Shown: in pieces, positions 1-8,453 of the stretch
How the letters are laid out: each line of letters opens with the position of its first letter
Numbering within the stretch: position 1 is the stretch's first letter
From: Spongospora subterranea
Lineage: Eukaryota; Endomyxa; Phytomyxea; Plasmodiophorida; Plasmodiophoridae
NCBI GenBank assembly: GCA_900404475.1
Contig: OUQQ01000489.1
Span: 4,674-20,874, forward strand
DNA: 16,201 nucleotides
Reading direction: 5' to 3'
The notes under the pieces: model-generated
Told to the model about the DNA's origin: nothing
The model's database searches: none
The model's input: the letters and a program-made list of their open reading frames with translations, nothing else
Made by a program: the position numbers and the translations under genes

Positions 1-13
1 AATCTCGTCAAGC

Positions 14-41
14 CATGTTTAATATCCCATGTTTAATATCC
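14..41. repeat. Two tandem copies of a 14-bp unit
   Basis: CATGTTTAATATCC occurs twice head to tail (14-27 and 28-41), followed by a partial third copy (CAT). It is a perfect short tandem duplication in non-coding or decayed sequence. No function is implied. Confidence 0.9.
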
Positions 42-481
42 CATCTGCCCTGCGGATTGCACAAACGCCCCTGATCCACGAGGGGAACGTGGTGCGTGAT
101 CGTTGCCTTTCTAGCCACATTGCGGATCACGATATCGGGCCATGAGCGATCAAGACGCACTCTACACCCTGAAAATGTGATCCGTTCTTCCCTCGCTCGT
201 TGTTGTTTCTCCTCTCCCTTTCATTGCGATCAGTTGATCCCCGAACCTGTACTCTCCAGGAAGTGTGTGAAAACATTCCCTCCGGTCCAGTACAAATGGC
301 CAGAATGTCACGCGTGCTCGGATTGCAGCCAATTCGTGATTCGAGTTCATGTCTTCAGCTGCACGATGACCTGGCCGAGCATCTCTAGACATGCAAACGA
401 CTACTGATCAACTTTTTTGATTATGAAATTGTGGGCATTATCGATTTTTGCTGCGCTTGAGCCGTCCAATTTTAAATCGGC
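42..481. other. No gene recognised; probably decayed retrotransposon 5' part
   Basis: The open frames here are short, overlap on both strands and resemble no family I know. The stretch lies directly upstream of a gag zinc-knuckle remnant on the plus strand, so it may be the decayed gag core. That is inference from position only. Confidence 0.4.
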
Positions 482-868
482 ATGGAACGCCGTCCCAAAA
501 CCGACAGGATTGTTCTCAATAATGATCCCGATGCACTCTATCCCTTCATCGTCGAGCAAGCTATAGCGTATCATCGTGTTCATCCCCTCATTATCCGACC
601 CCGTTCTACCGACAGCGCTGGGGCTACCGGTGTTCGCTCGTTTTGCCTCAATCCGGCCTGTGCCGCACGACAAAAGCATCACCTCGTTCGAAACTGCCGA
701 GCCCTCACCGACGACGTCTTCATGGCGAATTCCGCACGACGCTCGCCAAAGTCTACCGCCTCGAACTTCGTCCACCAGCTACGAACGTCGGGGATCCATG
801 GCGCCAGATACGTCGGTGAGCCAAGGACGCCCCCCGTCTGTTGCCGCTTCCGGCCCTCGTTCGCATGA
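482..868 (+). pseudogene. Ty3/gypsy gag C-terminal remnant with zinc knuckle
   Basis: This is the likely C-terminal part of a retrotransposon Gag, the nucleocapsid region that binds element RNA. The visible motif is CLNPACAARQKHHLVRNC at about 637-690, a Cys-x4-Cys-x6-His-x4-Cys pattern, looser than the usual CCHC spacing. It is followed by the basic, Ser/Thr-rich stretch ARRSPKSTASNFVHQLR, which resembles what follows the knuckle in oomycete- and chytrid-type gypsy Gags. Upstream the same frame is closed by stops, and about 300 bp downstream a protease of the same element type lies on the same strand in another frame. The piece has no credible start of its own, so I call it a decayed fragment. 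A chance Cys/His pattern cannot be excluded; the nearby protease is the main support. Confidence 0.5.
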
Positions 869-1162
869 GATCGCGCCCAGCTCCCAATACCCTAAACACT
901 CGATCTCATACCACGTCTATGGCGAACGGTTCAGTATCTCCGCGTTCTCTTTCTTGGAACTAATGGGTTTCCCCCGTCGTCGAAATCAGCCCCCAGCATT
1001 ACCGCGGTCGTCGCGATCACCCGGCCCGAATATAAGTCGCTCTGTTCACTTTCCAACCGAAAGAACTGCAGTAGGTGACGATTATACTCCCAGTGTAGTT
1101 CCCCCCGGAACTAGACGTCAAGTTTTCCATATTGACCACAGGGGCGACCGTATCGACGACCA

Positions 1163-1520
1163 ATGCTGTACCATCTTTCGGCCGATCCCGAAGATACGTC
1201 CTCGGGAACTCATATCAATACCGGGACTCTGTCGGTTGGCGATCTCGCATTGGATGTCGTGGCGACCGTTGACAGCGGATCTGAACTCACTCTCCTGGGA
1301 CAACATGAATGGTGCGAGGTCAGCGCTCTCGCGGTAGCTGGTGGTGTCGAGGTCTTTACTCGGAGAATCAACGTACCGTTCCATGGAATTTCTGGGAGAG
1401 CGGAACGTTCGTCTCTTCAACGCCAAGGTCGATATCAACATCAATATTTCTGAGGGTCCCGTGATTATGGGTCGGACATGGATTTACATCAGGGACGGCG
1501 ACCTTTCATCTCTTCCTGAT
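1163..1520 (+). pseudogene. Ty3/gypsy retroviral-type aspartic protease, frameshifted
   Basis: This is the protease domain of a gypsy Pol polyprotein, which cleaves Gag-Pol. The frame starting near 1163 gives GTLSVGDLALDVVATVDSGSE, in which DSG is the catalytic Asp-Ser/Thr-Gly triad, then continues through HGISGRAE. At about 1420 a one-base insertion (CAACGCC, against CACGCC in the inverted copy at 1584-1794) shifts the frame. The rest continues in the next frame and ends with GPVIMGRTWI, the counterpart of the ILGRPW flap-to-C-terminal motif of retropepsins. Because of the shift no functional protein is made. The part from 1306 on is duplicated in inverse orientation immediately downstream. 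Confidence 0.78.
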
Positions 1521-1794
1521 TGGTGGACCCGCGTCTCTGCAAATTCGGCGTCGATGTACGCGCCCAGCTAAAACTCAAGTGGCCAGGAAGGATGGAAGGT
1601 CGCCGTGCCTGATTTGAATCCATGTCCGACCCATGATCACGGGACCCTCAGAAGTATTGGTGCTGATATCGACCTTGGCGTGAAGAGACGAACGTTCCGC
1701 TCTCCCAGAAATTCCATGGAACGGCACGTTGATTCTCCGAGTAGGGACCTCGACACCGCCAGCTACCGCGAGAGCTTTGACCTCGCACCATTCA
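1306..1794. repeat. Inverted repeat IR1, arms of about 213 bp, 65-bp loop
   Basis: The left arm (1306-1518) and the reverse complement of the right arm (1584-1794) align end to end with about 14 substitutions and two one-base indels, roughly 93% identical by my count. The loop is 1519-1583. Both arms are aspartic-protease coding sequence from the residues EWCEV to just past MGRTWI; the catalytic DSG lies only on the left side, outside the repeat. A transcript across the region would fold into a long hairpin. Confidence 0.95.
1575..1794 (-). pseudogene. Inverted partial copy of the gypsy protease
   Basis: On the minus strand this copy reads in one uninterrupted frame from SSEWCEVKALAVAGGVEV to EGPVIMGRTWI, the same protease segment as at 1306-1518. 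It lacks the one-base insertion that breaks the plus-strand copy, so it preserves the older reading. It has no catalytic DSG because the copy starts downstream of that motif. It is a fragment and not an independent gene. It is the right arm of IR1. Confidence 0.85.
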
Positions 1795-2663
1795 CTCGAG
1801 AGGAGGCAATTGCAAAGCGTAAACAAAATAAGCGTGTTCCACTTGATCTGGACGTAGAACTCTGGACTGATGGAGGTTTACGAAAGGAAAAAAAAATGGG
1901 GGCGTTGCTGCCCTCATTCGACACAAAAATACAAATGTGAAGCGGGAAATTACATCGAATAGGAAGGCGAGATCAAATGCATTACATGCTGGTCTTGAAC
2001 TGGCCATAGATAACATATTCAAAAAAAGAACGATTTATCTCACGCCATCGAGATGATGTTTGGTGATTCCAAGTTCGATGGGAATATTGGAGTCTTCTGC
2101 GACCGGGGACGATAGTGGAGGGGGGAAGGCAGGTCGAGGTCAACCCCAATGACAAACGTGTAATCCCCAAGGCGTGGTTCAAAGGAGATTCACTGAAATA
2201 TCAATTGTACTCTTGGCCTGGCGTGTCCTATGTATTGACTTGGGACAGCGAACAATGACCACACTGTGCACTGACAAGGGCGACCTGAACCATTACCCCA
2301 ATCTTTGTAGCTGTTAAAGATGGGAAAGACAATGCCCTTTCCAGACAACTGGGGTGAGAAAAACACTCACAGTATCCCGTCAAACGGATTGCGGTGATGA
2401 CATTCACTGGACCGAACAGGAAACCAGGGACAACACCATTAAATGGGCAACACAAACGGAGTACGCGAACTGTAGAAAACACAAAATGCAACAAAGGAGT
2501 AGCGCCAAATTTACATGTATTGATTAGAGATAGACACAACATGGCAAACCTGACCAGACGACGAAGACGCCCAACAGACGCAACGAACCATTTATATGAC
2601 GGAAGATTCTGTACATTCCCCATTTTGAAAATGCTGTATGCAGGTAAGCGATATCGGGTCGGA
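1795..2663. other. Unresolved region, probably decayed mobile-element sequence
   Basis: No intact gene is visible. Short coding-looking pieces occur on the plus strand in different frames, for example EEAIAKRKQNKRVPLDLDVE (about 1800-1860), KARSNALHAGLELAIDNIF (about 1960-2015), IPKAWFKGDSLKYQLYSW (about 2160-2220) and VLCIDLGQRTMTTLCTDKG (about 2225-2280). None is long enough to assign. The minus-strand frame at 2228-2761 overlaps the end of the gypsy chromodomain in the wrong frame and is most likely spurious. Confidence 0.4.
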
Positions 2664-4090
2664 CCGTGTAAGCAAAAACTGTTTTGAGCACAATAGGGAC
2701 ATCTTCTTGGATAGAAGCTAGAGGTTCCCATGTTGTGTCTTGCCCTTCGAAGCCAGCCCACCGTACTTGAACTTCAATTACATCGCCCGAGCGGTGTTGC
2801 GGCGGATGTCGTGCAGGCTCTCGACAAAATGCCCATGTCCATCTTGAGCAATCTGTTCATAGATTTCCTGATATATCTCGATGTGAGTCATTATATCTCT
2901 TGAGACGACAACAAAAGCACATCTGCAATGTGTGATGAAATAATCGATCCTTCACCTTATAAACATACGCATTGATGGTTCCGACAATCTGGCCGGGAAA
3001 GTGCCAAGTGCCAGAGAGTTTATGGCGTTTTGTGGCGGCTCAAATTAGCCGCGACGTCGTCTCCTCTTTCGAAGTTGATGGGGACGACATTTCGCTGTTT
3101 AGCCCGAGATACTGGCCACGTTGACGAATCAATTTACTGTCGACTTGACGGTGGACGATATCGCACGCTGCAGCTAGATCAGTAGTGATATCATGAACTG
3201 CTTGGAATGTCAAAGGGATGTCCCCGATCTGGTTGAGAGGTTCGATGAAGACAGTGGAGAGAGAGGTCGGTCATTATAGTGACTGGAGCGGAAACCAATA
3301 TGAGTTCGTACACGAAGATTTAGAACGATATATTGACTAATGGAAGTACATAAGGCCAATCATGAAATGTCCAGCGGAATTCAGATACGAGCGCACGAAG
3401 GACATGAAGTAGAAGTTTGTTCACTACTTCAACCGTTCCGTTCGCCCAAGGAGAATTTGCAGTAGTAAAATGATGGTCAATATGAAGGCGAGAGCACAGG
3501 TCTCCTACCACTTGGTTCTTGGAATGAGGGCTCTGGTCGGATACATGTGTGAACACGATGCCAAACCTCTTAAACCAGTTTCAAAGTGGTCGGCAAATTC
3601 GCACAGAATTAACTCTATAACCTAACTCAGGTCGTCTTTGATACCGAGAACATCAACAAAATTGTGTGATGATTTCCTGGGTGATGTGTCGATGAACAAA
3701 AAAATCATGATGAATTACTTGATTGGGTCTGGTCGCATGGATCGCATGCCCAAACGGACGTGGGACCACATTCCCTCGTAGGCGAACGCGGTCAAGGCAT
3801 TTTTCGACAATGCCAACAATATCGTCTGTCACTCCCTTCCACCAGAAAAAAGTGAAATAATAGACCGGACCGGCAAGGCCACTGTGGGCGATGACGACGA
3901 TGCGCAAAGCGGGGCCACAGCCCGGCTGAATCGGGATCCAAATTCGATCATCAGCAATGGTCTTCCATAGACCATCAGTTCGAGGCGACACGGAAAGGTT
4001 CCACCTTCATGCATTGAGCAGCACAGCATTAGCCAGAACCCTTGCAGGGCGGTTTCAAATTCGCTCTCGTACTTCGGTGAGGAAGGTCCT
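2664..4090 (-). pseudogene. Ty3/gypsy Pol C-terminus: integrase plus chromodomain, many frameshifts
   Basis: Read on the minus strand, this is the last third of a gypsy Pol, which inserts element cDNA into chromosomes. In order: the RNase H-integrase linker with TDGLWKTIADDRIWIP (about 3935-3985); the zinc-binding region with VVIAHSGLAG and KCL, in which the second His and last Cys are lost; the integrase core with first Asp in QVIHHDFF (about 3700), second Asp in SDQSPHSKN (about 3535), and Glu in NSPWANGTVEVVNK (about 3440); a tail with VYKVKDRLF (about 2960); and a chromodomain with IEVQVRWAGF and TTWEPLASIQEDVP (2664-2782). The pieces lie in several frames with stops between them (at least near 3660, 3560, 3310 and 2790), so the copy is dead. 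The closest style I recognise is the oomycete/chytrid-type gypsy family. No LTR was found. Confidence 0.9.
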
Positions 4091-4741
4091 TTACGCAGCA
4101 GAAAGAACCAGAATTATCCTGTTGGTAGCTCTGTTATCTTGACGAAATCTTGACGGGGGAGTGGTAGTATTGGTATCGCACCGAAACCATACTGTATTAT
4201 AAATCGATATCGTAAGATAGCTCAGTATGATAGAGGAGGCAGAATCGATCGTCGCGCCCGGCGTGTTTCAATAAGCTTAAGGCGGAAATTCGGACACGAC
4301 TCAAGGTATTTCCGGGAGTTTCGAAAAAGTGGCCCATATGTTCAGACGCTCAACAAAGGGCTATCAGCGTTTGACTTGCAGCTCGATGAGCTTGCTCCTG
4401 GTAGCCTCAAGGGATTGGCAGGTCGACCGTGGTTAATTGAAGCGAGAGATAGCTGAAAGAGATGGCCCCATCAGTCGTTCCCCCAATTAATCTCCCACTG
4501 ATTCGGAACCTGTTCGGGTGTGTCAAGTCCAACGCACAGAAAAGACTGGACCAAGAAAGAACTGACACGCACTTTTTGATCCAGTCTTTTTAGTTGATCA
4601 CTTTGAAAATGGCTTAAAAGGATCTCAAGTGGGTGCCAGTACAAGGACCTTCAAATTTAGACCATCAATTATCGGGGTCATCTGTCCTTCTCTGCTTCAT
4701 ATCTCGCCCATCTTAACTACATCAGTTCCATTACATTATTC
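4091..4741. other. Intergenic region upstream of the GT61 gene
   Basis: I see no coding potential beyond chance open frames. The region contains the short hairpin at 4540-4590 and, in its last 150 bases, should hold the promoter and 5' leader of the downstream gene, although no clear TATA box is present. The stretch before the start codon is pyrimidine-rich (CTTCTCTGCTTC, CCCATCTTAAC), as is common in fungal leaders. Confidence 0.5.
4540..4590. repeat. Short inverted repeat, 11-bp arms, 29-base loop
   Basis: AAAAGACTGGA (4540-4550) is repeated in inverse orientation as TCCAGTCTTTT (4580-4590). It lies about 150 bp upstream of the GT61 start codon. It could be a small fold-back remnant or a chance stem; no protein-binding role can be shown. 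Confidence 0.7.
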
Positions 4742-6403
4742 ATGGCCCGCTGTCGGCTCCGTAAATGCGTCGTCGCCATCATCTGCAGCGTCGTCGTTCT
4801 CCAATTCGGGCTGCTCTATCTGTCGACATCCCGAATCGGTTCCATTCTAGTTGCCAGACACTCTGCTGTTAATCAGCCGGATGCCTTGCGGGACAACATC
4901 GTCGCCAAGTTCCCAGTTATCGAATATGAATCTTTATTACGTATAGGGAAATATCCCGATTCCAGCTGTGAATACAAAACGGGTATACCCGCCCTTCAAG
5001 AATGGCTCAGCTCCGAATCTCAATTCGTTCGCCGGGGTGAAGCGCCACTCTTAAGTTGTCGGGTCACGACTTTACCCGATCAACCGGAAGCCACTCGACC
5101 ACATACGTAATCCCATATTGCAGTCCAATCCTGGGAACGATTCTGAATCCGATTTAGGCTGTGTAATGGGTCGGAAATATATCTCGACCCATCGAAGCTC
5201 GCGCCGGCGTTCTGCCCGGAATATCGCCCTGGGTATCTATGCGATCCCATAGCGTCGTACAATCATTATGGTCGGGGCGCCTTCTCGTTCAATGCCCCTT
5301 GCCGCCATTTGCCTCAGTTCACCATGGATAAGTTCCCACAGGACCATCTCAAAGATATTTTTTCCAGTGTCGTCTGCCGCGACACAATCACGTCTAATCA
5401 AAACAAATCAATGGCGTTATTGGACGGGACCACTCTTCTCATCACTCGCGAAAGGGGCGAGCATTTTAATTTATTCCACGCGGCGACCGATTGGTTGAAC
5501 GCGTTCATGTCGATTGTTCTACTGGTAAATGGCTCTCTTTGCCCCAACCTGTTGGTCTTCATTAAACAATCAAAACAGGATGTGCCATTCGAGAACGTAT
5601 CAGTCCTGCTACTAGATGATCACGCGCCTAGTAATCTTGATATTGTCTGGGACGTCGTGTTCAGTCGACGCAGACCAACCCAACGTGCTCGTCGACTTCC
5701 GGAATCGGTTCTAATCGAGCATGGGGTTTTCGTTCCAGCTGGATACTCCTCGATTTTGTACAAGTCCAATGAACATGGACTGTCGTGTGACCCGGGGAAA
5801 GATGGTGTCGGGCTCATGAGGGCGTTCGCTCGGCATGTCGTCACCTCATTCAACATCACAGCGCGCCGGCACGATCATATCCGTATCCTGCTCGTGCTGC
5901 GAAAACCGTATTCGTCCGGGCAATTCGAACATAAATTTATCGGACGACAGATCGATAACGAAGACGACGTCATATCGATGATTAGATCGTTACCAGGAAC
6001 GGAGCTCACCGTTGTTGATTTCGCCAAGGTTCCGCTTCGTGATCAAATTGATCAAGTCCATTCATCGGATGTGATGATCGGAATGCATGGAGCGGGCTTG
6101 CTTCATGCATTCTGGCTGCCCCTTCATGGCGCACTCGTTGAAATTCGTCCAACACCGAACATGTAATTTATTCAGCCCGGAATACGGTTCGCTGAACTGA
6201 GCGTCCTTTTTAGGGGATGGAGGTGTTTCAGGAATATCGCCATACAAGTTGGGCTCATATATGATGAGTACACGAACGACGAATTCCCGTCAAATTACCG
6301 AGAAGACGCCCGCGGTGATTACACTATCATCGACGTGAAGAAACTGGAAAACAAACTAAAAACAGTAATAGCGAAGATCTATAGGAAAAATACAACGCAA
6401 TAG
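4742..6403 (+). CDS. GT61-family glycosyltransferase (EOGT/DUF563-like), 3 exons, 519 aa
   Basis: Family 61 enzymes transfer a sugar such as xylose or GlcNAc from a nucleotide sugar to glycans or proteins in the secretory pathway; the substrate here is unknown. Exons: 4742-5106, 5158-6162, 6214-6403. Both introns are 51 nt, start GTAAT and end TTTAG or TTTTAG, and both lengths keep the frame. Residues 8-29 form one hydrophobic signal anchor (CVVAIICSVVVLQFGLLYL) after a basic N-terminus, as expected for a type II Golgi protein. CNGSEIYLDPSKL (about 124-136) marks the start of the conserved part. The catalytic region shows RILLVLRK (364-371), the conserved Asn in QIDNEDD (N389) and the signature MHGAGL (His432), followed after intron 2 by MGWRCFRNIA. 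The start is the first ATG before the anchor. Without intron 1 the frame stops at 5110. The family is clear; donor and acceptor are not. Confidence 0.93.
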
Positions 6404-6845
6404 GAGCAATTTTGGGCGGGCCAGTTGCACCCACAGAGAAGGAACATCAAGTTGAATTTCGTTTAACCTCGTTTTGACTTGCTGCTTCATTTCCGAATTT
6501 GAATTATTGCACACACGTTGCAGACGATCGACGCATTCGAACAGTGCTGGCTAGTTCACCGACACTTCACGAAGCAACACATAACCAACCGTAAACGAAC
6601 AGCACAATAATTGCCAGCCGGAGATCTGCTCAAGTTTCAATATGTGTGATCCAAATGACTGGGCGGATAGTTTATATGTACACCAAGTGTATATCTAAAC
6701 TGAAACCATTCCCTATACACATGTCAATATCCGGATATCGCCACATCGTAGGTCACGGGGTGTATGTCGTCCTATGTTTCATGTCAGTGTACACGAATTG
6801 GTAAATAGCGTTCCGGTTGTTATCCCCCAAGGGAAGAAATGATCA
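6404..6845. other. Intergenic region between the GT61 gene and the Harbinger remnant
   Basis: No gene is visible. The sequence becomes AT-richer around 6650-6800, with imperfect palindromic bits such as GTATAT and CTATACACATG. It presumably holds the 3' end of the GT61 transcript, though no AATAAA signal is present near the stop codon. Confidence 0.5.
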
Positions 6846-6960
6846 TCAGGAGCAGGCAAAAAAACGTGTCGTTGGATCAAACTTGCCTTGAGGAGTGGTG
6901 AAGCCTTCGAGACGGGCATCCGACAAAACAGTTGAATCGGCTGCCGACGCGTCGACATTC
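6846..6960 (-). pseudogene. Inverted fragment of PIF/Harbinger transposase
   Basis: On the minus strand this piece reads ADSTVLSDARLEGFTTPQGKF, the transposase segment around the second catalytic Asp (SDA). The same segment occurs on the plus strand at 7564-7636 inside the main transposase remnant. Here the codon before GKF is CAA (Gln), whereas the plus copy has TAA. After GKF the sequence diverges from the main copy. It is a short inverted duplicate at the 5' edge of the element and not a gene. Confidence 0.85.
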
Positions 6961-7636
6961 TGCGTTAGATCGCCTTGTCGAACGTCAAGGCTCGCGCGGA
7001 GCAAGTTGATTTGCCGAGCTGATTCACGGCAATCCAAACTCGGATTTATGAGAATTTTGCGGATGAACTCTTCACTGTTTCTGAAATTGGTAAACATCCT
7101 CACCAGTTCGGGGTCATTCCGTGCAACTAGACACATGGAAGTTGCAGAACAGGTTGCAATATTTTTATTCACTGCATCACAGAGTGCAACAAACCGAGAC
7201 TCTCAAGAAGGAGCGGCGAAACGATAAGTAGGTTGTTATTGTCTGGCTGTTTGTCATAAATCTTCCCACCTCATTAGTTTGATTTAAAGGGTCTTCGAAA
7301 TGTGACTCTTGCCATTTGCGGAATGGCTTGCGATTACATCCGGCTACCTGCAAATGAGACACCCCCACAAATTCGGCACAACCCGAAGATGTTTCCGTTT
7401 TTGCAGAATTGCCGAATGGCATTCGACGGAACGCATGTTGCCGCTTTGGTATCTGCGAAGGACGCTCAACCGAACAGAAATCGGAAGGGATTTCTGAGTC
7501 AAAATATATTTGCAGCGTGCTCTTTTCGACCTTTGTTTCAAATATACTCTTGGTGGTTGGGAGGGGTCGGCAGCAGGTTCAACTGTTTTGTCGGATGCTC
7601 GTCTCAAAGGCTTCACCACTCCTTAAGGCAAGTTTG
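6878..7636. repeat. Inverted repeat IR2 made of transposase sequence
   Basis: The left arm (6878-6948) matches the reverse complement of the right arm (about 7564-7636) with roughly five differences in 71 bases. Both arms encode the same transposase segment with the motif VLSDARL. The roughly 615-bp interval contains the N-terminal half of the transposase. The arms are internal coding sequence and so are not the terminal inverted repeats of the element. Confidence 0.93.
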
Positions 7637-7912
7637 TTTTGGGAGACGCTGGTAGCGCTCTAACGACGGAAGTGATGACCCCGTACCGCTGGGTGCGATA
7701 TGATCTCCGCGAACGGAAGCAGGGCAATTTGAGGTCTTCACATGCGTTTTCTCGTTATCTTTATTAAGATTCGCAGGCCCCAGACCACGAAAGAGTTGTA
7801 CAACTTGAGACATTCGCAAATGCGAAATGAATTTGTGAGAATTTTCGGGAGCTTGAAGCGTAGGTTTCCCATAATCGTCCCAGCGTCAAATTCTCTCTAG
7901 ACATGCAGGCGC
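6951..7912 (+). pseudogene. PIF/Harbinger-type DDE transposase, inactive
   Basis: This is a DDE transposase of the PIF/Harbinger superfamily, which cuts and pastes its own element. In order on the plus strand: FAELIHGNP and RMNSSLFLKLVNIL (N-terminal helices, about 7010-7100), MEVAEQVAIFLFTA, RRSGETIS (about 7203-7230), then IRLPANETPPQI, the first catalytic Asp in AFDGTHV (about 7417-7440), NRNRKGFLSQNIFAACSF, GGWEGSAAG, the second Asp in VLSDARL (about 7586-7606), TPYRWVRYDLRERKQGNL, a 43-nt intron (7734-7776), then ELYNLRHSQ, RNEFVRIFGSLKRRFP and the SLDMQA region. Defects: a frame change in the N-terminal part, a poorly resolved join near 7228-7290, a one-base loss near 7527, TAA replacing the Gln codon before GKF (7624-7626), and Val in place of the third catalytic residue (Glu) in RNEFVRIFG. 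The C-terminus ends in the palindrome at 7878-7946. Confidence 0.93.
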
Positions 7913-7946
7913 CTGCATGTCTAGAGAGAATTCTGACGCTGTGGGA
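7878..7946. repeat. Long palindrome with no loop (IR3)
   Basis: Bases 7889-7910 and 7911-7932 are exact reverse complements, giving a 44-bp perfect palindrome centred at 7910/7911. With two small gaps the symmetry extends to 7878-7946. The left arm is the transposase segment ending in SLDMQA; the right arm is its inverted copy, which keeps the reading ASEFSLDMQA on the minus strand. The centre contains TGCAGGCGCCTGCA. It marks the junction between the plus-strand transposase and the minus-strand Myb/SANT remnant. Confidence 0.97.
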
Positions 7947-8320
7947 ATCTGGCGAACTTCATCCCAGCCAAAGCCATTATTGTCTTTCAGGCGAAAAAAC
8001 GTAGAGTGTCACTTCTTCAGCTTGCAAACAGTTTGAAGAGTACAATTTATGGTTGCCCTGAACTTTTACCTGTTTCAGGATGTGGCTAATTATCATGGGA
8101 GCGTGTATGACTTCCTCAAACGGCTGCACCCTGGATTCACGGGTACAGTGGCTAAACGCCGATAGCGATTGCATCCTTGTTTTTATTTTTTCTACGCTAT
8201 AGTCAGTGTGGAAACGCTGATTGAAAGGTCCATGCTTCTTTCGTAAAGCCAGTATCAGCCGGTTTTCCATCAACAGCTTGCTCAATCAACAGCGCCACCA
8301 AGGCTCTGAGAGATGAGAGA
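7933..8320 (-). pseudogene. Myb/SANT-like DNA-binding protein of the Harbinger element, broken
   Basis: PIF/Harbinger elements usually carry a second gene for a Myb/SANT-like protein that works with the transposase in DNA binding. On the minus strand I read ALVALLIEQAVDGKPADTGF plus TKEAW (about 8230-8304), then in another frame HTDYSVEKIKTRMQSL (about 8165-8215), and after roughly 150 bases of interrupted sequence FRLKDNNGFGWDEVRQIPTA (about 7940-8000). The order LV.LL..Q, GF.KEAW, IK.RMQ.L, FGWD is that of Myb/SANT-like domains (Pfam Myb_DNA-bind_3 type). The interruption may include an intron (GTAAAAG to GCAAG, about 8024-8072). An in-frame TGA and frame changes show it is dead. It converges with the transposase at the palindrome. 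Confidence 0.72.
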
Positions 8321-8453
8321 TGAATAAAGAGAAGGCAGAGAAAGAGCACGACGGAAGATAACAGGGAGATGAGAGAGCTACACGGAACAATGTTGGTTCG
8401 GACGAGTTTGCCCGTTTTCGGCTGGAAACCGAGGCTCATCATCACCAGTCTGC

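Noticed and set aside
576..1337. A 253-residue plus-strand open frame
   Set aside because: It is Ser/Pro/Arg-rich with no motif and lies one frame away from both the zinc knuckle and the protease, which explain the sequence better.
2228..2761. A 177-residue minus-strand open frame
   Set aside because: It overlaps the gypsy chromodomain in the wrong frame and has a Cys/Leu-rich, protein-unlike composition; judged a chance frame.
5107..5123. A 17-nt intron in the GT61 gene (GTAATCCCATATTGCAG)
   Set aside because: Splicing there leads to a stop soon after. The 51-nt intron 5107-5157 restores the family motif CNGSEIYLDPSKL.
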